Source: Mesorhizobium ciceri biovar biserrulae WSM1271
Lineage (GTDB): Bacteria; Pseudomonadota; Alphaproteobacteria; Rhizobiales; Rhizobiaceae
Reading direction: 5' to 3'
Assembly: GCF_000185905.1 (NCBI RefSeq)
Contig: NC_014923.1
Location: 4,177,501 to 4,241,500, forward strand
Length of the DNA stretch: 64,000 bases
This document shows positions 21,969-30,581 of the stretch, piece by piece; positions within the stretch are counted from its first letter, which is position 1; each line of letters starts with the position of its first letter. The translations under genes were made by a program, and so were the position numbers. The notes beneath the pieces were generated by a model. The model was not told the origin of the DNA and did no database searches. It saw only the letters and a list, made by a program, of their open reading frames with translations.

Positions 21969-23578
21969 GCTTCCACCGCCCTGCCCTTGAGCGCGAACAG
22001 GCCGCGCGGGCGCTTCTGGATGAACAGGATGATCAGCACCAGCACGACTATCTTGCCGAGCACGGCGCCGGCATAGGGCTCGAGGAACTTGTTGACGATG
22101 CCGAGCGAGAAGGCGCCGACCAGCGTGCCCCAAAGATTGCCGACGCCGCCGAAGACGACGACCATGAAGCTGTCGATGATGTAGCCGCGGCCGAGATTGG
22201 GCGAGACGTTGTCGATCTGGCTCAGCGCGACGCCGGCAATGCCGGCAATGCCGGAGCCGAGCGCGAAGGTCAGCGCGTCGACCCACGGCGTCCTGATGCC
22301 CATCGAGGCAGCCATGCGCCGGTTGGCGGTGACGGCGCGCATCTGCAGGCCCCAGGGCGTGCGCTTCATCACGTAGAGCAGGATGCCGAAGACAGCGAGC
22401 GCGAAAACCAGGATCCACAGGCGGTTCCAGGTGATCGCCAACTGTCCGACATTGAACGAGCCCGACATCCAGGATGGGTTGCCGACCTCCTGGTTGGTCG
22501 GCCCGAAGATTGAGCGCACGGCCTGTTGCAGGATCAGCGAGACGCCCCATGTCGCCAGCAGCGTTTCAAGCGGCCGGCCATAGAGGAAGCGGATGACACC
22601 GCGCTCGATGATCAAGCCAACCAGGGCCGCGACGAGAAACGCGAGCGGCAGTGCGATGACCAGCGACCAGTCGAACAGGTCCGGGAAGGATGTACGGATC
22701 ACCTGCTGGACGACGAAGGTCGTGTAGGCGCCGAGCATGACCATCTCGCCATGCGCCATGTTGATGACGCCCATGACGCCGAACGTGATGGCGAGGCCGA
22801 TTGCCGCCAGCAGCAGCACCGAGCCCAGCGAGATGCCGTACCAGACGTTCTGCCCGGCGTCCCAGAAGGCCAGCGTCGAATTGATGTTGGCGATCGCGGC
22901 TGTCGCCGCTTGCCTAACCGCGTCGGTGGAATTCGCCACGACCGAAGTGAGCAGCGAAACAGCATCGCGATCGCCCCGTGCCCCGATAAGCGCGATGGCG
23001 GCGAGCTTGTCGGCTTCGGGCCGATCCGAGACAAGAACTGACGCGGCACGGGCCTGTTCGAGCAGAGCCTTGACGCTGGCCACGGCCTCACCGGCGATCG
23101 CCGTATCGAGGGGGGCGATATTTGCGGCGTCAGGTGTCTTGAACATGGTGTCGGCGGCGGCGATGCGGACAGCCGGATCCTTGGCGCCGAGCGTCAGCGT
23201 GCCCAACGCATCGCGGATGACGCGACGCAGCGTGTTGTTGACCTTGATCTTGGTGATGCCGTCCTTGGCCGCCTCACCCGATGCCTTCCCGCTCAACGGG
23301 TCGGAAAGCTGGACGCTCTCGCCCGCTTCCTTGCCGACAAACACCAGGGAATCGGCCTTGCGGACATAGAGGTTGCCGTCGGCAAGTGCCGCAAGCGGCC
23401 GCTCCACCGCCGGGTCGCCGGCGGCTGCCAGTTCGTGGACGACGGCTCCGATCTCGGAAAAGCCCTTGGCCGTGGCGAATTTGGCGATCATGCCGCGCAG
23501 ATCGGTTTCGCCAGCGCCCGATGACGACAGTGTCGCCAGCAGGAACAACAGCATCAAACCCGTGCGGATTAAGGTCAT
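21965..23578 (-). CDS. urtB: Urea ABC transporter permease UrtB with periplasmic N-terminal domain
   Basis: A 537-residue LivH-like permease. The first ~25 residues are a signal-like segment (MTLIRTGLMLLFLLATLSSS). About 210 residues of soluble, Ala-rich, HEAT-like helical sequence follow, as is usual for UrtB. The permease core then begins near SLGSVLLLAAIGLAITFGVM. VINMAHGEMVMLGAYTTFVV is the conserved LivH loop. With UrtC it forms the channel across the inner membrane. Confidence 0.95.
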   Translation of the reverse strand: MTLIRTGLMLLFLLATLSSSGAGETDLRGMIAKFATAKGFSEIGAVVHELAAAGDPAVERPLAALADGNLYVRKADSLVFVGKEAGESVQLSDPLSGKASGEAAKDGITKIKVNNTLRRVIRDALGTLTLGAKDPAVRIAAADTMFKTPDAANIAPLDTAIAGEAVASVKALLEQARAASVLVSDRPEADKLAAIALIGARGDRDAVSLLTSVVANSTDAVRQAATAAIANINSTLAFWDAGQNVWYGISLGSVLLLAAIGLAITFGVMGVINMAHGEMVMLGAYTTFVVQQVIRTSFPDLFDWSLVIALPLAFLVAALVGLIIERGVIRFLYGRPLETLLATWGVSLILQQAVRSIFGPTNQEVGNPSWMSGSFNVGQLAITWNRLWILVFALAVFGILLYVMKRTPWGLQMRAVTANRRMAASMGIRTPWVDALTFALGSGIAGIAGVALSQIDNVSPNLGRGYIIDSFMVVVFGGVGNLWGTLVGAFSLGIVNKFLEPYAGAVLGKIVVLVLIILFIQKRPRGLFALKGRAVEA

Positions 23579-23675
23579 CGGTTTCTGGTAACCCCTGAAG
23601 GTTGAAGTGGGCGTCCGGACGGCGGAGGAAGCCGTCCGGACGCGCGCGGTCTGACTGGGTCAGCCCTGGGAGGGA

Positions 23676-24986
23676 TCAGTTCGTGCCCTTGCCGCCGCAC
23701 TTGCCGGTGGCAACATTAAAGTTGCCGCAGGACAGAGGCGCGCGCCAATCCGAGATCAGGTCCTTGGAATCAGGCAGATAGTCGGACCATTCGTCGCCCA
23801 TCACCAGGCCCGGCGTGCGCGACACGGTCTCGAACTGGCCGTCGGCCTGGATTTCGCCGATCAGCACCGGCTTGGTGATGTGGTGGTTCGGCATCATCGT
23901 CGAATAGCCGCCGGTCAGGTTCGGCACCGACACGCCGATCATGGCGTCGATGACCTTGTCCGGATCGGTGGTGCCGGCCTTCTCGACCGCCTTCACCCAC
24001 ATGTTGAAGCCGATATAATGGGCCTCCATCGGGTCGTTGGTGGTGCGCTTGTCGTTCTTGATGAACTTGTGCCAGTCGGCGATGAACTTCTTGTTCTCGG
24101 GCGTATCGATGCTCTCGAAATAGTTCCAGGCGGCGAGATGGCCGACCAGCGGCGCGGTGTCGAGACCTGCAAGCTCTTCCTCGCCGACCGAGAAGGCCAT
24201 GACCGGAATGTCCTCGGCCTTGATGCCCTGGTTGCCGAGTTCCTTGTAGAACGGCACGTTGGCGTCGCCGTTGACGGTCGAGACGACGGCGGTCTTCTTG
24301 CCGGCCGAACCGAACTTCTTGATCGCCGAAACCTCGGTCTGCCAGTCGGAGAAGCCGAACGGCGTGTAATTGACCATGATGTCTTCAGCCGCCACACCCT
24401 TGGCCTTCAGATAGGCCTCGAGGATCTTGTTGGTGGTGCGCGGATAGACGTAGTCGGTGCCTTCCAGCACCCAGCGCTTAACCGAACCGCCGTCCTCGCT
24501 CATCAGATAGTCGACCGCCGGGATCGCCTGCTGGTTCGGCGCCGCCCCCGTGTAGAACACGTTGCGCTCGCTCTCCTCGCCCTCATACTGGACCGGATAG
24601 AACAGGATGTTGTCGAGTTCGGAGAACACCGGCAGCACCGATTTGCGCGACACCGAGGTCCAGCAGCCGAACACCGCCGCAACCTTGTCCTTGGAGATCA
24701 GTTCGCGCGCCTTTTCGGCAAACAGCGGCCAGTTGGAAGCCGGATCGACGACGACCGCCTCGAGCTTCTTGCCGAGCAGGCCGCCCTTGGCGTTCTGCTC
24801 GTCGATGAGCATCAGCATGGCGTCCTTCAGTGTCGTCTCCGAAATCGCCATGGTCCCCGAGAGCGAATGGAGAATGCCGACCTTGATCGTGTCGTCGGCG
24901 GCCTTGGCCGGAGCCGACATCAACAGGCCGGCGGCGACCGCACCAGCCGAAAACATTTTTGTTATTGTCGAGAAATTACCCCTCAT
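23676..24986 (-). CDS. urtA: Urea ABC transporter substrate-binding protein UrtA
   Basis: A 436-residue periplasmic binding protein. The ATG at 24986 has a GGGAG ribosome site and gives a signal peptide (MRGNFSTITKMFSAGAVAAG, cleavage after AKA); a longer in-frame start is less likely. The mature part starts DDTIKVGILHSLSGTMAISE, typical of UrtA, and contains YPVQYEGEESERNVFYTGA. C-terminal cysteines (SCGNFNVATGKCGG) may form a disulphide. It is first in the operon and lies 97 bp before urtB. A sigma-54-type promoter lies 44 bp upstream of the ATG, which points to nitrogen control. Confidence 0.96.
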   Translation of the reverse strand: MRGNFSTITKMFSAGAVAAGLLMSAPAKAADDTIKVGILHSLSGTMAISETTLKDAMLMLIDEQNAKGGLLGKKLEAVVVDPASNWPLFAEKARELISKDKVAAVFGCWTSVSRKSVLPVFSELDNILFYPVQYEGEESERNVFYTGAAPNQQAIPAVDYLMSEDGGSVKRWVLEGTDYVYPRTTNKILEAYLKAKGVAAEDIMVNYTPFGFSDWQTEVSAIKKFGSAGKKTAVVSTVNGDANVPFYKELGNQGIKAEDIPVMAFSVGEEELAGLDTAPLVGHLAAWNYFESIDTPENKKFIADWHKFIKNDKRTTNDPMEAHYIGFNMWVKAVEKAGTTDPDKVIDAMIGVSVPNLTGGYSTMMPNHHITKPVLIGEIQADGQFETVSRTPGLVMGDEWSDYLPDSKDLISDWRAPLSCGNFNVATGKCGGKGTN

Positions 24987-25029
24987 ATTACGGACTCCCA
25001 AGCTAGTTGATTGCACCGCAACACTACAA

Positions 25030-25046
25030 TGCAACCCCCATGCCAA
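25030..25046 (-). promoter_or_regulatory. Sigma-54 (-24/-12) promoter of urtABCDE
   Basis: On the minus strand the sequence is TTGGCATGGGGGTTGCA: TGGCAT, a G-run and TTGCA, with GG (25043-25044) and GC (25031-25032) separated by exactly 10 bases. A transcription start near 25019 would leave a leader of about 33 bases. Only NtrC-like GGTGCA half-sites (25068-25072 and 25257-25262) are seen upstream, not a full palindrome. The remaining gap up to 25299 shows no gene. Confidence 0.7.
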
Positions 25047-25299
25047 CCGCTCCAGCGATCCTGAAAGGGTGCAAATAGTTCATAGATATCAGCGCCTTGG
25101 AATACAGGGGCTTCCAAAACAAAGAGAGCCGGCCAGAAATCGATTGAGGGAAATTTGCGCAGCTTACACAGTTTTTGCCTAATTTTCGCTCATTCTCTGA
25201 AGCTGCCTAGATTTTGATCTCAATAGCGGCGCCTTGGGCGACCGATGTTGCGGCGCGGTGCAAAAATAGGGCAAGCTCGCTCTTCAAACGAGCGACGTC

Positions 25300-25713
25300 A
25301 TGATTTCAGGGATTTCACGCTTTTTCATCGGCATACTGCTTCTGGCCGCAGCAACCGGAGCCGCGCGAGCCGATTTCAGCGATGGCAAGATGCCTGACGG
25401 CACCTATCATTGCGAAGTGTACCTGCTTGGCATGTTCCTCAGCCTCGGCGACATCACCATCAAGGGGAACGTCTACAGCGTCCCTGTCTACACCAGCCTC
25501 GGCGTCTTCGGCCCCGCTCAGCAAGGGTACAACTACCAAATGGATGCGAACGGCGTGATTTCCTGGCTGGGACCACTGGGCGGCTACACCGCCGGCGGCA
25601 ACTCGCTGTCGCTGACCCAGGCGACGCTTGACGGCGAAACCGTGCCCTCCTTCGACATCATCATGAAGCAACCCGACGGCGCCTTCACCGCATCGACCTG
25701 CACCAAGCAATAA
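25300..25713 (+). CDS. Secreted hypothetical protein, 137 residues
   Basis: The frame starts MISGISRFFIGILLLAAATG, a signal peptide likely cleaved after ARA. The mature domain is Gly/Tyr-rich with two cysteines (YHCEVY and STCTKQ), probably a disulphide-linked beta-rich periplasmic fold. No family is recognised. It is divergent from urtA and convergent with the GMC oxidoreductase gene; a strong two-way hairpin separates the latter two. Confidence 0.7.
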   Translation: MISGISRFFIGILLLAAATGAARADFSDGKMPDGTYHCEVYLLGMFLSLGDITIKGNVYSVPVYTSLGVFGPAQQGYNYQMDANGVISWLGPLGGYTAGGNSLSLTQATLDGETVPSFDIIMKQPDGAFTASTCTKQ

Positions 25714-25727
25714 GGCGGCAAGAAAAA

Positions 25728-25754
25728 GGCGCGGAACCTTGCGGGTTCCGCGCC
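25728..25754. terminator. Bidirectional terminator hairpin
   Basis: GGCGCGGAACC (25728-25738) and GGTTCCGCGCC (25744-25754) are perfect 11-bp arms with a 5-base loop, preceded by AAAAA on the plus strand. That run gives a U-tract for the minus-strand transcript. It lies between two convergent genes. Confidence 0.65.
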
Positions 25755-25777
25755 AGCAGTCCGTCGGGAGGATGTGA

Positions 25778-27349
25778 CTAGATCGTCTTTGCCGACATCT
25801 GCGCGGCGATGTAGTCGGCCTGGCGGATCGCCAGCGACACGATCGTCAGGGTCGGGTTTTCAGCGGCCCCGGTGGTGAACTGGCTGCCGTCCGACACGAA
25901 CAGGTTCTTGATGTCGTGCGCCTGGCCGTGCTTGTTGACGACGCCGTCTTCCGCTTTCTCGCTCATCCGGTTGGTGCCGAGATTGTGAGTCGACGGATAG
26001 GGCGGCGTCGGGAAGGTGCGGGTGGCGCCGACCGCATCGTAAAGTGCCGTAGCCTGTTTGTAGGCGTGGTTACGCATCGCCGTGTCGTTCGGATGGTCGT
26101 CGAAATGCACGTCGGCGATCGGCATGCCGTGCGCGTCCTTCTCGTCTGCATGCAGCGTGATGCGGTTCTCCGCGCGCGGCATGTCCTCACCGACGATCCA
26201 CAGGCCGGCCATGTGGTCGTAGTGATCGAGTGCGGTGGTGAACGAGCGCCCCCAGGCGCCCGGATCGAGGAATGCGGCCATGAACGGCAGGCCGAGCGAC
26301 AGCGTCTCGAACTCATAGCCGCCCACGAACCCACGCGACGGATCATGCCGCGCCTCGTCGCGGATGATGCCGGCCATGGTGGTGCCGCGATACATATGCA
26401 CCGGCCTGTCGAAGATGGCATAGACTGAACCGGTCGTGTGGCGCATGTAGTTCTTGCCGACCTGGCCCGACGAATTGGCAAGCCCATCGGGGAATTTTCC
26501 CGACGCCGAATTGAGCAGCAGCCTTGGGCTCTCGATCGAGTTGCCGGCAACCGCGACGATGCGCGCCTTCTGCTCCTGCAGCTTGCCGTCCTTGTCGGCG
26601 TAGACGACGCCGGTCACCTTTCCGCTGGCGTCGTGGTTGATCTTGATCGCCATGGCATTCGGCCTGACTTCGAGATGGCCTGTCGCCTCGCCCTTGGGGA
26701 TCTCGGTGTAGAGCGTCGACCATTTGGCGCCCCATTTACAGCCTTGGAAGCAGAAGCCGGTTTGCTGGCAGGAATTACGATCGTCGCGATCGACCGAGTT
26801 GATGGCCATGTTGCCGGTGTGGCATTCCTTGTAGCCGAGCTTGTCGGCGCCGGCCTTCAACACCTTGAAATTGTTGTTGCCCGGCAGCCGCGGCCAGTCA
26901 TTGGTGCCGGTGACGCCCATCTTGGCCTCGGCCTTGGCGTAGTAGGGCTCCATCTCGGCCAGCGTGATCGGCCAATCGAGCAGGTTGGCGCCTTCCAGTT
27001 TGCCATAGGTCGAGAGCGTCTTGAACTCGTGCTCCTGGAAGCGCAGCGAGGCTCCCGCCCAATGCGTGGTCGAACCGCCGACCGACTTGACGATCCAGGC
27101 CGGCAGGTTCGGAAAATCCTTTGCCACGCGCCAGTCGCCGGACGTGGTGCGCTTGTCGGTCCAGGCGAGCTGGGCGAACGAACCCCACTCGTCATTGACG
27201 AAATCCTCGTATTCGTGGCGCGCGCCGGCTTCCAGGATGACGACGTCGACACCCTTCTGGGCAAGTTCGTTGCCGAGCGTGCCGCCGCCGGCGCCCGAAC
27301 CGATGATGACGACCACGCCGTCGTTGTTCAGATCAAATGAAGCTGCCAT
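25778..27349 (-). CDS. GMC-family FAD dehydrogenase large subunit (gluconate/glucose dehydrogenase-like)
   Basis: A 523-residue GMC oxidoreductase. The N-terminal FAD-binding motif is IIGSGAGGGTLGNELA (residues 16-30). Cys194, Cys200 and Cys204 form CX5CX3C, the spacing used by the 3Fe-4S cluster of FAD-glucose dehydrogenase. The active-site His region lies in the C-terminal THNLGTNRM and GAAENPTLT segments. There is no signal peptide; such subunits are carried out by the Tat-exported small subunit, which is encoded just upstream (47 bp). The sugar or polyol substrate is unknown. No cytochrome gene is attached to this pair, unlike the second set at 29827-33562. Confidence 0.88.
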   Translation of the reverse strand: MAASFDLNNDGVVVIIGSGAGGGTLGNELAQKGVDVVILEAGARHEYEDFVNDEWGSFAQLAWTDKRTTSGDWRVAKDFPNLPAWIVKSVGGSTTHWAGASLRFQEHEFKTLSTYGKLEGANLLDWPITLAEMEPYYAKAEAKMGVTGTNDWPRLPGNNNFKVLKAGADKLGYKECHTGNMAINSVDRDDRNSCQQTGFCFQGCKWGAKWSTLYTEIPKGEATGHLEVRPNAMAIKINHDASGKVTGVVYADKDGKLQEQKARIVAVAGNSIESPRLLLNSASGKFPDGLANSSGQVGKNYMRHTTGSVYAIFDRPVHMYRGTTMAGIIRDEARHDPSRGFVGGYEFETLSLGLPFMAAFLDPGAWGRSFTTALDHYDHMAGLWIVGEDMPRAENRITLHADEKDAHGMPIADVHFDDHPNDTAMRNHAYKQATALYDAVGATRTFPTPPYPSTHNLGTNRMSEKAEDGVVNKHGQAHDIKNLFVSDGSQFTTGAAENPTLTIVSLAIRQADYIAAQMSAKTI

Positions 27350-27395
27350 GGTTTCCTCCCATGATTTCTGTTTGCGGGTTCAGGAACGACGGGGC

Positions 27396-27926
27396 TCAGA
27401 GCCACTCAATGTCGTCGAAACCGCGCGCGATGTAGCCGCCCTTGGAATAGGACTCGCCCTCGTAGCCGAAGATCGGCCACACCTCTTTCTGGTTGTAGAG
27501 GCCGACCACAAGGCCGCCTCTGATGGCCTGGAAAAAGGGCGTCGCCTCGATCTGCTTCAGCACGCCGACGCGCTGGTCTTCCCAGCCGAGGCCGCGATAG
27601 CCGCCGTCACCGGATTTCTTGTCGAGGTCGGCGATGCCATCCTCGAGCATCGCCTTGTAGGCGGCGTCCTTGCCGGCCTGCTCGTCATGACCTTTCACGG
27701 CAATGGCGTAGTATTTGTCCGGCACCTGATCGTGCGGATAGATGTCACGCGCCATCTGGATCAGCGTCGCCATGGTTTCGGGCTTGAGTGCCGATGTCTC
27801 GAGCCCCCAGGCATGTTCAGGACTGATGACGGCGCTACCGGAGATGACGAGCAGCGCGCCGATGCCGCCGCGTTTGAGAAGCTCGCGACGTGAAAACCCG
27901 GGCTTCGCGTCATAGATCGTGACCAT
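27396..27926 (-). CDS. Tat-exported small subunit of FAD dehydrogenase (gluconate 2-dehydrogenase subunit 3 family)
   Basis: A 176-residue protein with a twin-arginine signal (FSRRELLKRGGIGALLVISG). It belongs to the gluconate 2-dehydrogenase subunit 3 family, with ARDIYPHDQVPDKYYAIAVK and GGLVVGLYNQKEVWPIFGYE. Its role is to chaperone and co-export the GMC flavoprotein encoded next. The ribosome site GGGAGGAATAAA is strong, and the GMC gene has the same GGGAGG style. The pair probably forms one transcript starting upstream of 27926. Confidence 0.88.
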   Translation of the reverse strand: MVTIYDAKPGFSRRELLKRGGIGALLVISGSAVISPEHAWGLETSALKPETMATLIQMARDIYPHDQVPDKYYAIAVKGHDEQAGKDAAYKAMLEDGIADLDKKSGDGGYRGLGWEDQRVGVLKQIEATPFFQAIRGGLVVGLYNQKEVWPIFGYEGESYSKGGYIARGFDDIEWL

Positions 27927-28007
27927 TTTATTCCTCCCTGCTTGCTATGTGCACTGTTGAGAGTGCGTTTGCTGGCGCCGCACCTGCCGGCGCGACTGCT
28001 ATCTCTC

Positions 28008-28403
28008 CTATTGGAAGCGACCTCCGCGCTGCAGAACCTCGATCTTGTAGCCGTCGGGGTCCTCGATGAAGAAAAAGCGGGCGATCAGCGATCCGTCGCG
28101 GTTGAACTCGACGATCTTCTTCGGATTCAGGCCAAGCGCACCGAGACGGTCATGTTCGCTGTCGAGGTCGGCGACGGAGACAGCGAAGTGACCGTAGCCG
28201 TCGCCGAGCCCGTAAGCTTCCTGCCGATCCTTGTTCACGGTCAGTTCGAGCTCGAACCCTGCCTCGGCATTGCTGAGGTAAAGGAGCGTGAATGTCTCGA
28301 AATCCAGCCTGTCGGCGACATTGAGCCCGAAGGCGTTTCTGTAGAAATCGACCGATCGGGCCTCGTCGAGAACCCGGATCATACTGTGGATCGCCTTGGC
28401 CAA
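28008..28403 (-). CDS. Lactoylglutathione lyase-like (VOC superfamily) protein
   Basis: A 131-residue glyoxalase I-like protein. The preferred start is TTG at 28403, seven bases after a CGGAG ribosome site, giving (M)AKAIHSMIRVLDEARSVDF; the ATG at 28382 has no site. Family features are MIRVLDEARSVDFYRNAFGL, FELELTVNKD, GYGHFAVSVADL and FFIEDPDGYKIEVLQRG, whose Glu and His residues would bind the metal. It may detoxify methylglyoxal as the glutathione hemithioacetal. It is 81 bp from the small subunit gene on the same strand. Confidence 0.85.
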   Translation of the reverse strand: MAKAIHSMIRVLDEARSVDFYRNAFGLNVADRLDFETFTLLYLSNAEAGFELELTVNKDRQEAYGLGDGYGHFAVSVADLDSEHDRLGALGLNPKKIVEFNRDGSLIARFFFIEDPDGYKIEVLQRGGRFQ

Positions 28404-28610
28404 ATTAGTCTCCGCGCTGGTGTGGAGGCGATTATGCGCGGCACGGATAAAAGGTGGTGGCAGCCGGTTACCACGCCCGCAGCCGCGAACGGGACGAAAG
28501 TCCGATTGCCGGACCGGCAATTTTGCCCGAGAATACGTGTGGGGACAGGTCAAGCAGTATCAAACTGCACGCCGTCCACCCAAGACCAACAATCATGGGA
28601 GGTTTGTCGG

Positions 28611-28916
28611 ATGTGCAGGGTGTTTGCGGGCCAGGACCCCGAAGGCTATCGCCAGATCAACCGCTCGATTCGCATCGACGGTCACTCGACCAGCATCCAG
28701 CTCGAAGCGACGTTCTGGGCGTTGCTTGACGAGATCGCCGAAAACCAGAACCTGACGACGCCGAAATTCATCTCCAAGCTCTATGACGAAGCCATAGAGA
28801 TCAACGGCGCCATCCCGAACTTTGCGTCGATGCTGCGCACCACCTGCGCGCTCTATCTGCGCGGCCATCGGCCGGGGATGGATGAGCAGATGGTGCCGAA
28901 ACGGGAGGCTGCTTAG
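28611..28916 (+). CDS. Ribbon-helix-helix domain protein
   Basis: A 101-residue protein from the ATG at 28611 (MCRVFAGQDPEGYRQINRSI), eight bases after GGGAGG. The longer frame upstream overlaps gloA antisense. INRSIRIDGHSTSIQLEATFWALLDEIAENQ fits the ribbon-helix-helix DNA-binding fold, in which the strand pairs into the major groove and two helices dimerise. The rest (TTPKFISKLYDEAIEINGA) continues as helix. It may regulate its neighbours or act as an unpaired antitoxin-like protein; no toxin gene is adjacent. It is flanked by two VOC genes. Confidence 0.8.
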   Translation: MCRVFAGQDPEGYRQINRSIRIDGHSTSIQLEATFWALLDEIAENQNLTTPKFISKLYDEAIEINGAIPNFASMLRTTCALYLRGHRPGMDEQMVPKREAA

Positions 28917-28926
28917 CGCATTGCGC

Positions 28927-29364
28927 TCAGCTGAGTTCTTGCGCGAGCCCGATGAGAAGCCCTCCAGGCCCTCGAATGTAGCAGAGCCGATACACGTCTC
29001 TATACTGGACAACTTCGCCTTCGAGCCGCGCACCGCGATTGCGGAGCCTTTCGAGCGTCCCGTCAATGTCGTCCACGGCGAACATGACGCGGAGGTAGCC
29101 GAGGGCGTTAACCGGGGCATTGCGGTGATCCGAGACGACAGGCGGCGTGAGGAAGCGGGACAGTTCGAGCCGGCTGTGGCCGTCCGGCGTCCGCATCATG
29201 GCAATCTCGACGCGTTGATCGCCCAGTCCAGTGACACGTCCGGCCCATTCTCCTTCGATCGTGGCCCGCCCTTCGAGCTCAAGGCCGAGCTCGCCAAAGA
29301 AACCAATCGTCTCTTCGAGGTCATCGACGACGATTCCTATGTTGTCCATCCGTTTGAGCGCCAT
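28927..29364 (-). CDS. VOC-superfamily protein
   Basis: A 145-residue glyoxalase/bleomycin-resistance/dioxygenase fold protein. The pattern is two beta-alpha-beta modules: MDNIGIVVDDLEETIGFFGE at the start, then YLRVMFAVDDIDGTLERLRN, and GPGGLLIGLAQELS at the end. It is shorter than, and clearly different from, the glyoxalase-like gene 524 bp away. The substrate is unknown. It converges on the ribbon-helix-helix gene with a 10-bp gap. Confidence 0.82.
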   Translation of the reverse strand: MALKRMDNIGIVVDDLEETIGFFGELGLELEGRATIEGEWAGRVTGLGDQRVEIAMMRTPDGHSRLELSRFLTPPVVSDHRNAPVNALGYLRVMFAVDDIDGTLERLRNRGARLEGEVVQYRDVYRLCYIRGPGGLLIGLAQELS

Positions 29365-29826
29365 GTGTTCAGTCTACAAGGCGTCGTCCAGGTCGTAAAC
29401 TCATTAGGCTGCTTGCCAGCTGAGCAGGTATGATCAAGGGGTCCGGAACGCCTCGTGATACGTCGCGGTGGCGCCCTGGTGTCGACCACTACCTCGAACG
29501 CCAGCCGGTCTGTGGCTGTCCCTGATTCATGCCTGATGGCACGATGCTGTTTCTATCGGTCCAGTATCCGGCCGCGTATGCCAGGACGCTCTGCAAGAGG
29601 CGACGCTGCAGCCCAAGTTCCGGGCGAAAACCGGCTTCCAACAGCACAAGCAGACCTGATCGACAGTAGACCAAACCCTCGCTAACGATTTTGTGATGTG
29701 GTTGACGAGGTCATTTTCATCTCGCAGTCTATCGGCATTCGATCTGCGGCTTAAGCTAACTATCGTTGTCATGAATACTTGGGAATCACTTCCCAAGCGT
29801 GCTCTCTTATTTTTGAGATTCCTAAT
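29365..29826. other. Intergenic region with a short perfect inverted repeat
   Basis: About 460 bases with no convincing gene. The only structure noted is CTTGGGAA-TCAC-TTCCCAAG at 29778-29797, an 8-bp perfect inverted repeat 29 bases upstream of the dehydrogenase small-subunit ATG. It could be an operator or a leader hairpin for that operon. Confidence 0.45.
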
Positions 29827-30579
29827 ATGAACCGTCGCAACCCTGTCCGAATGAATCGGCGTCTTTTCCTGTCCTCGGTCGCAATGTTTACGGCAACCGC
29901 GACATCGGCCGGTTTTGCGCGATCGTTCTCGGGCACTTTGCCCTGGACGCCAATGACATCCGATCCACCGACGCAGGTCGTGGCAGGCGGCTGGCACTTT
30001 TTCTCGGCCCAGGAAGCAGCTCTAGTCGAGGCGATCGTCGACCGCATCATTCCGGCCGACGAGCTCAGCATGGGCGGCAAGGAAGCCGGTTGCGCCGTCT
30101 ATATCGACAGGCAGTTGATGGGGGCGTTCGGTGCGTCGAGCCGGCTTTACACGCAAGGCCCGTTTCTGCCTGGACTGCCCACCCAGGGCTATCAGGGCGA
30201 GGCCAATCCGGCGCAGCGTTACCGCACCGGGCTTGCCGCCATCGACGCTTTCCTGAAACAGCGGGACGGCAAGACATTCGTCGAGCTCGCACCGGCCGAA
30301 CAGGATGCCTTCCTGACGGCTATGGAGGCCGGGAAGGTCGACCTGCCCAATGGCGTCAAGGGGCCGGGTTTCTTCGGGCTTCTGCTGCAGAACACCATGG
30401 AGGGGTTCTTTGCCGACCCCGTCTATGGCGGCAACAAGGACATGGTCTCGTGGCGCATGCTTGGTTTTCCAGGCGCCCGCTACGACTACCGCGACCATGT
30501 CAGCAAACACAATCAGCCATATCCGCAGCCGCCTGTCTCGATCATCGGGCGCCCCGAATGGCTCGGCAAAGGCGCCTGA
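29827..30579 (+). CDS. Tat-exported small subunit of second FAD dehydrogenase
   Basis: A 250-residue protein of the gluconate 2-dehydrogenase subunit 3 family. Two starts are possible, 29827 (MNRRNPVRMNRRLFLSSVAM) and 29851. Both keep the twin-arginine motif NRRLFLSS and the signal core that follows. The mature part contains FFSAQEAALVEAIVDRIIPAD, KEAGCAVYIDRQLMGAFG and the C-terminal YGGNKDMVSWRMLGFPGARY, all family-typical. The GMC subunit gene starts three bases after the stop. The protein escorts the flavoprotein through the Tat pathway. Confidence 0.88.
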   Translation: MNRRNPVRMNRRLFLSSVAMFTATATSAGFARSFSGTLPWTPMTSDPPTQVVAGGWHFFSAQEAALVEAIVDRIIPADELSMGGKEAGCAVYIDRQLMGAFGASSRLYTQGPFLPGLPTQGYQGEANPAQRYRTGLAAIDAFLKQRDGKTFVELAPAEQDAFLTAMEAGKVDLPNGVKGPGFFGLLLQNTMEGFFADPVYGGNKDMVSWRMLGFPGARYDYRDHVSKHNQPYPQPPVSIIGRPEWLGKGA

Positions 30580-30581
30580 TC

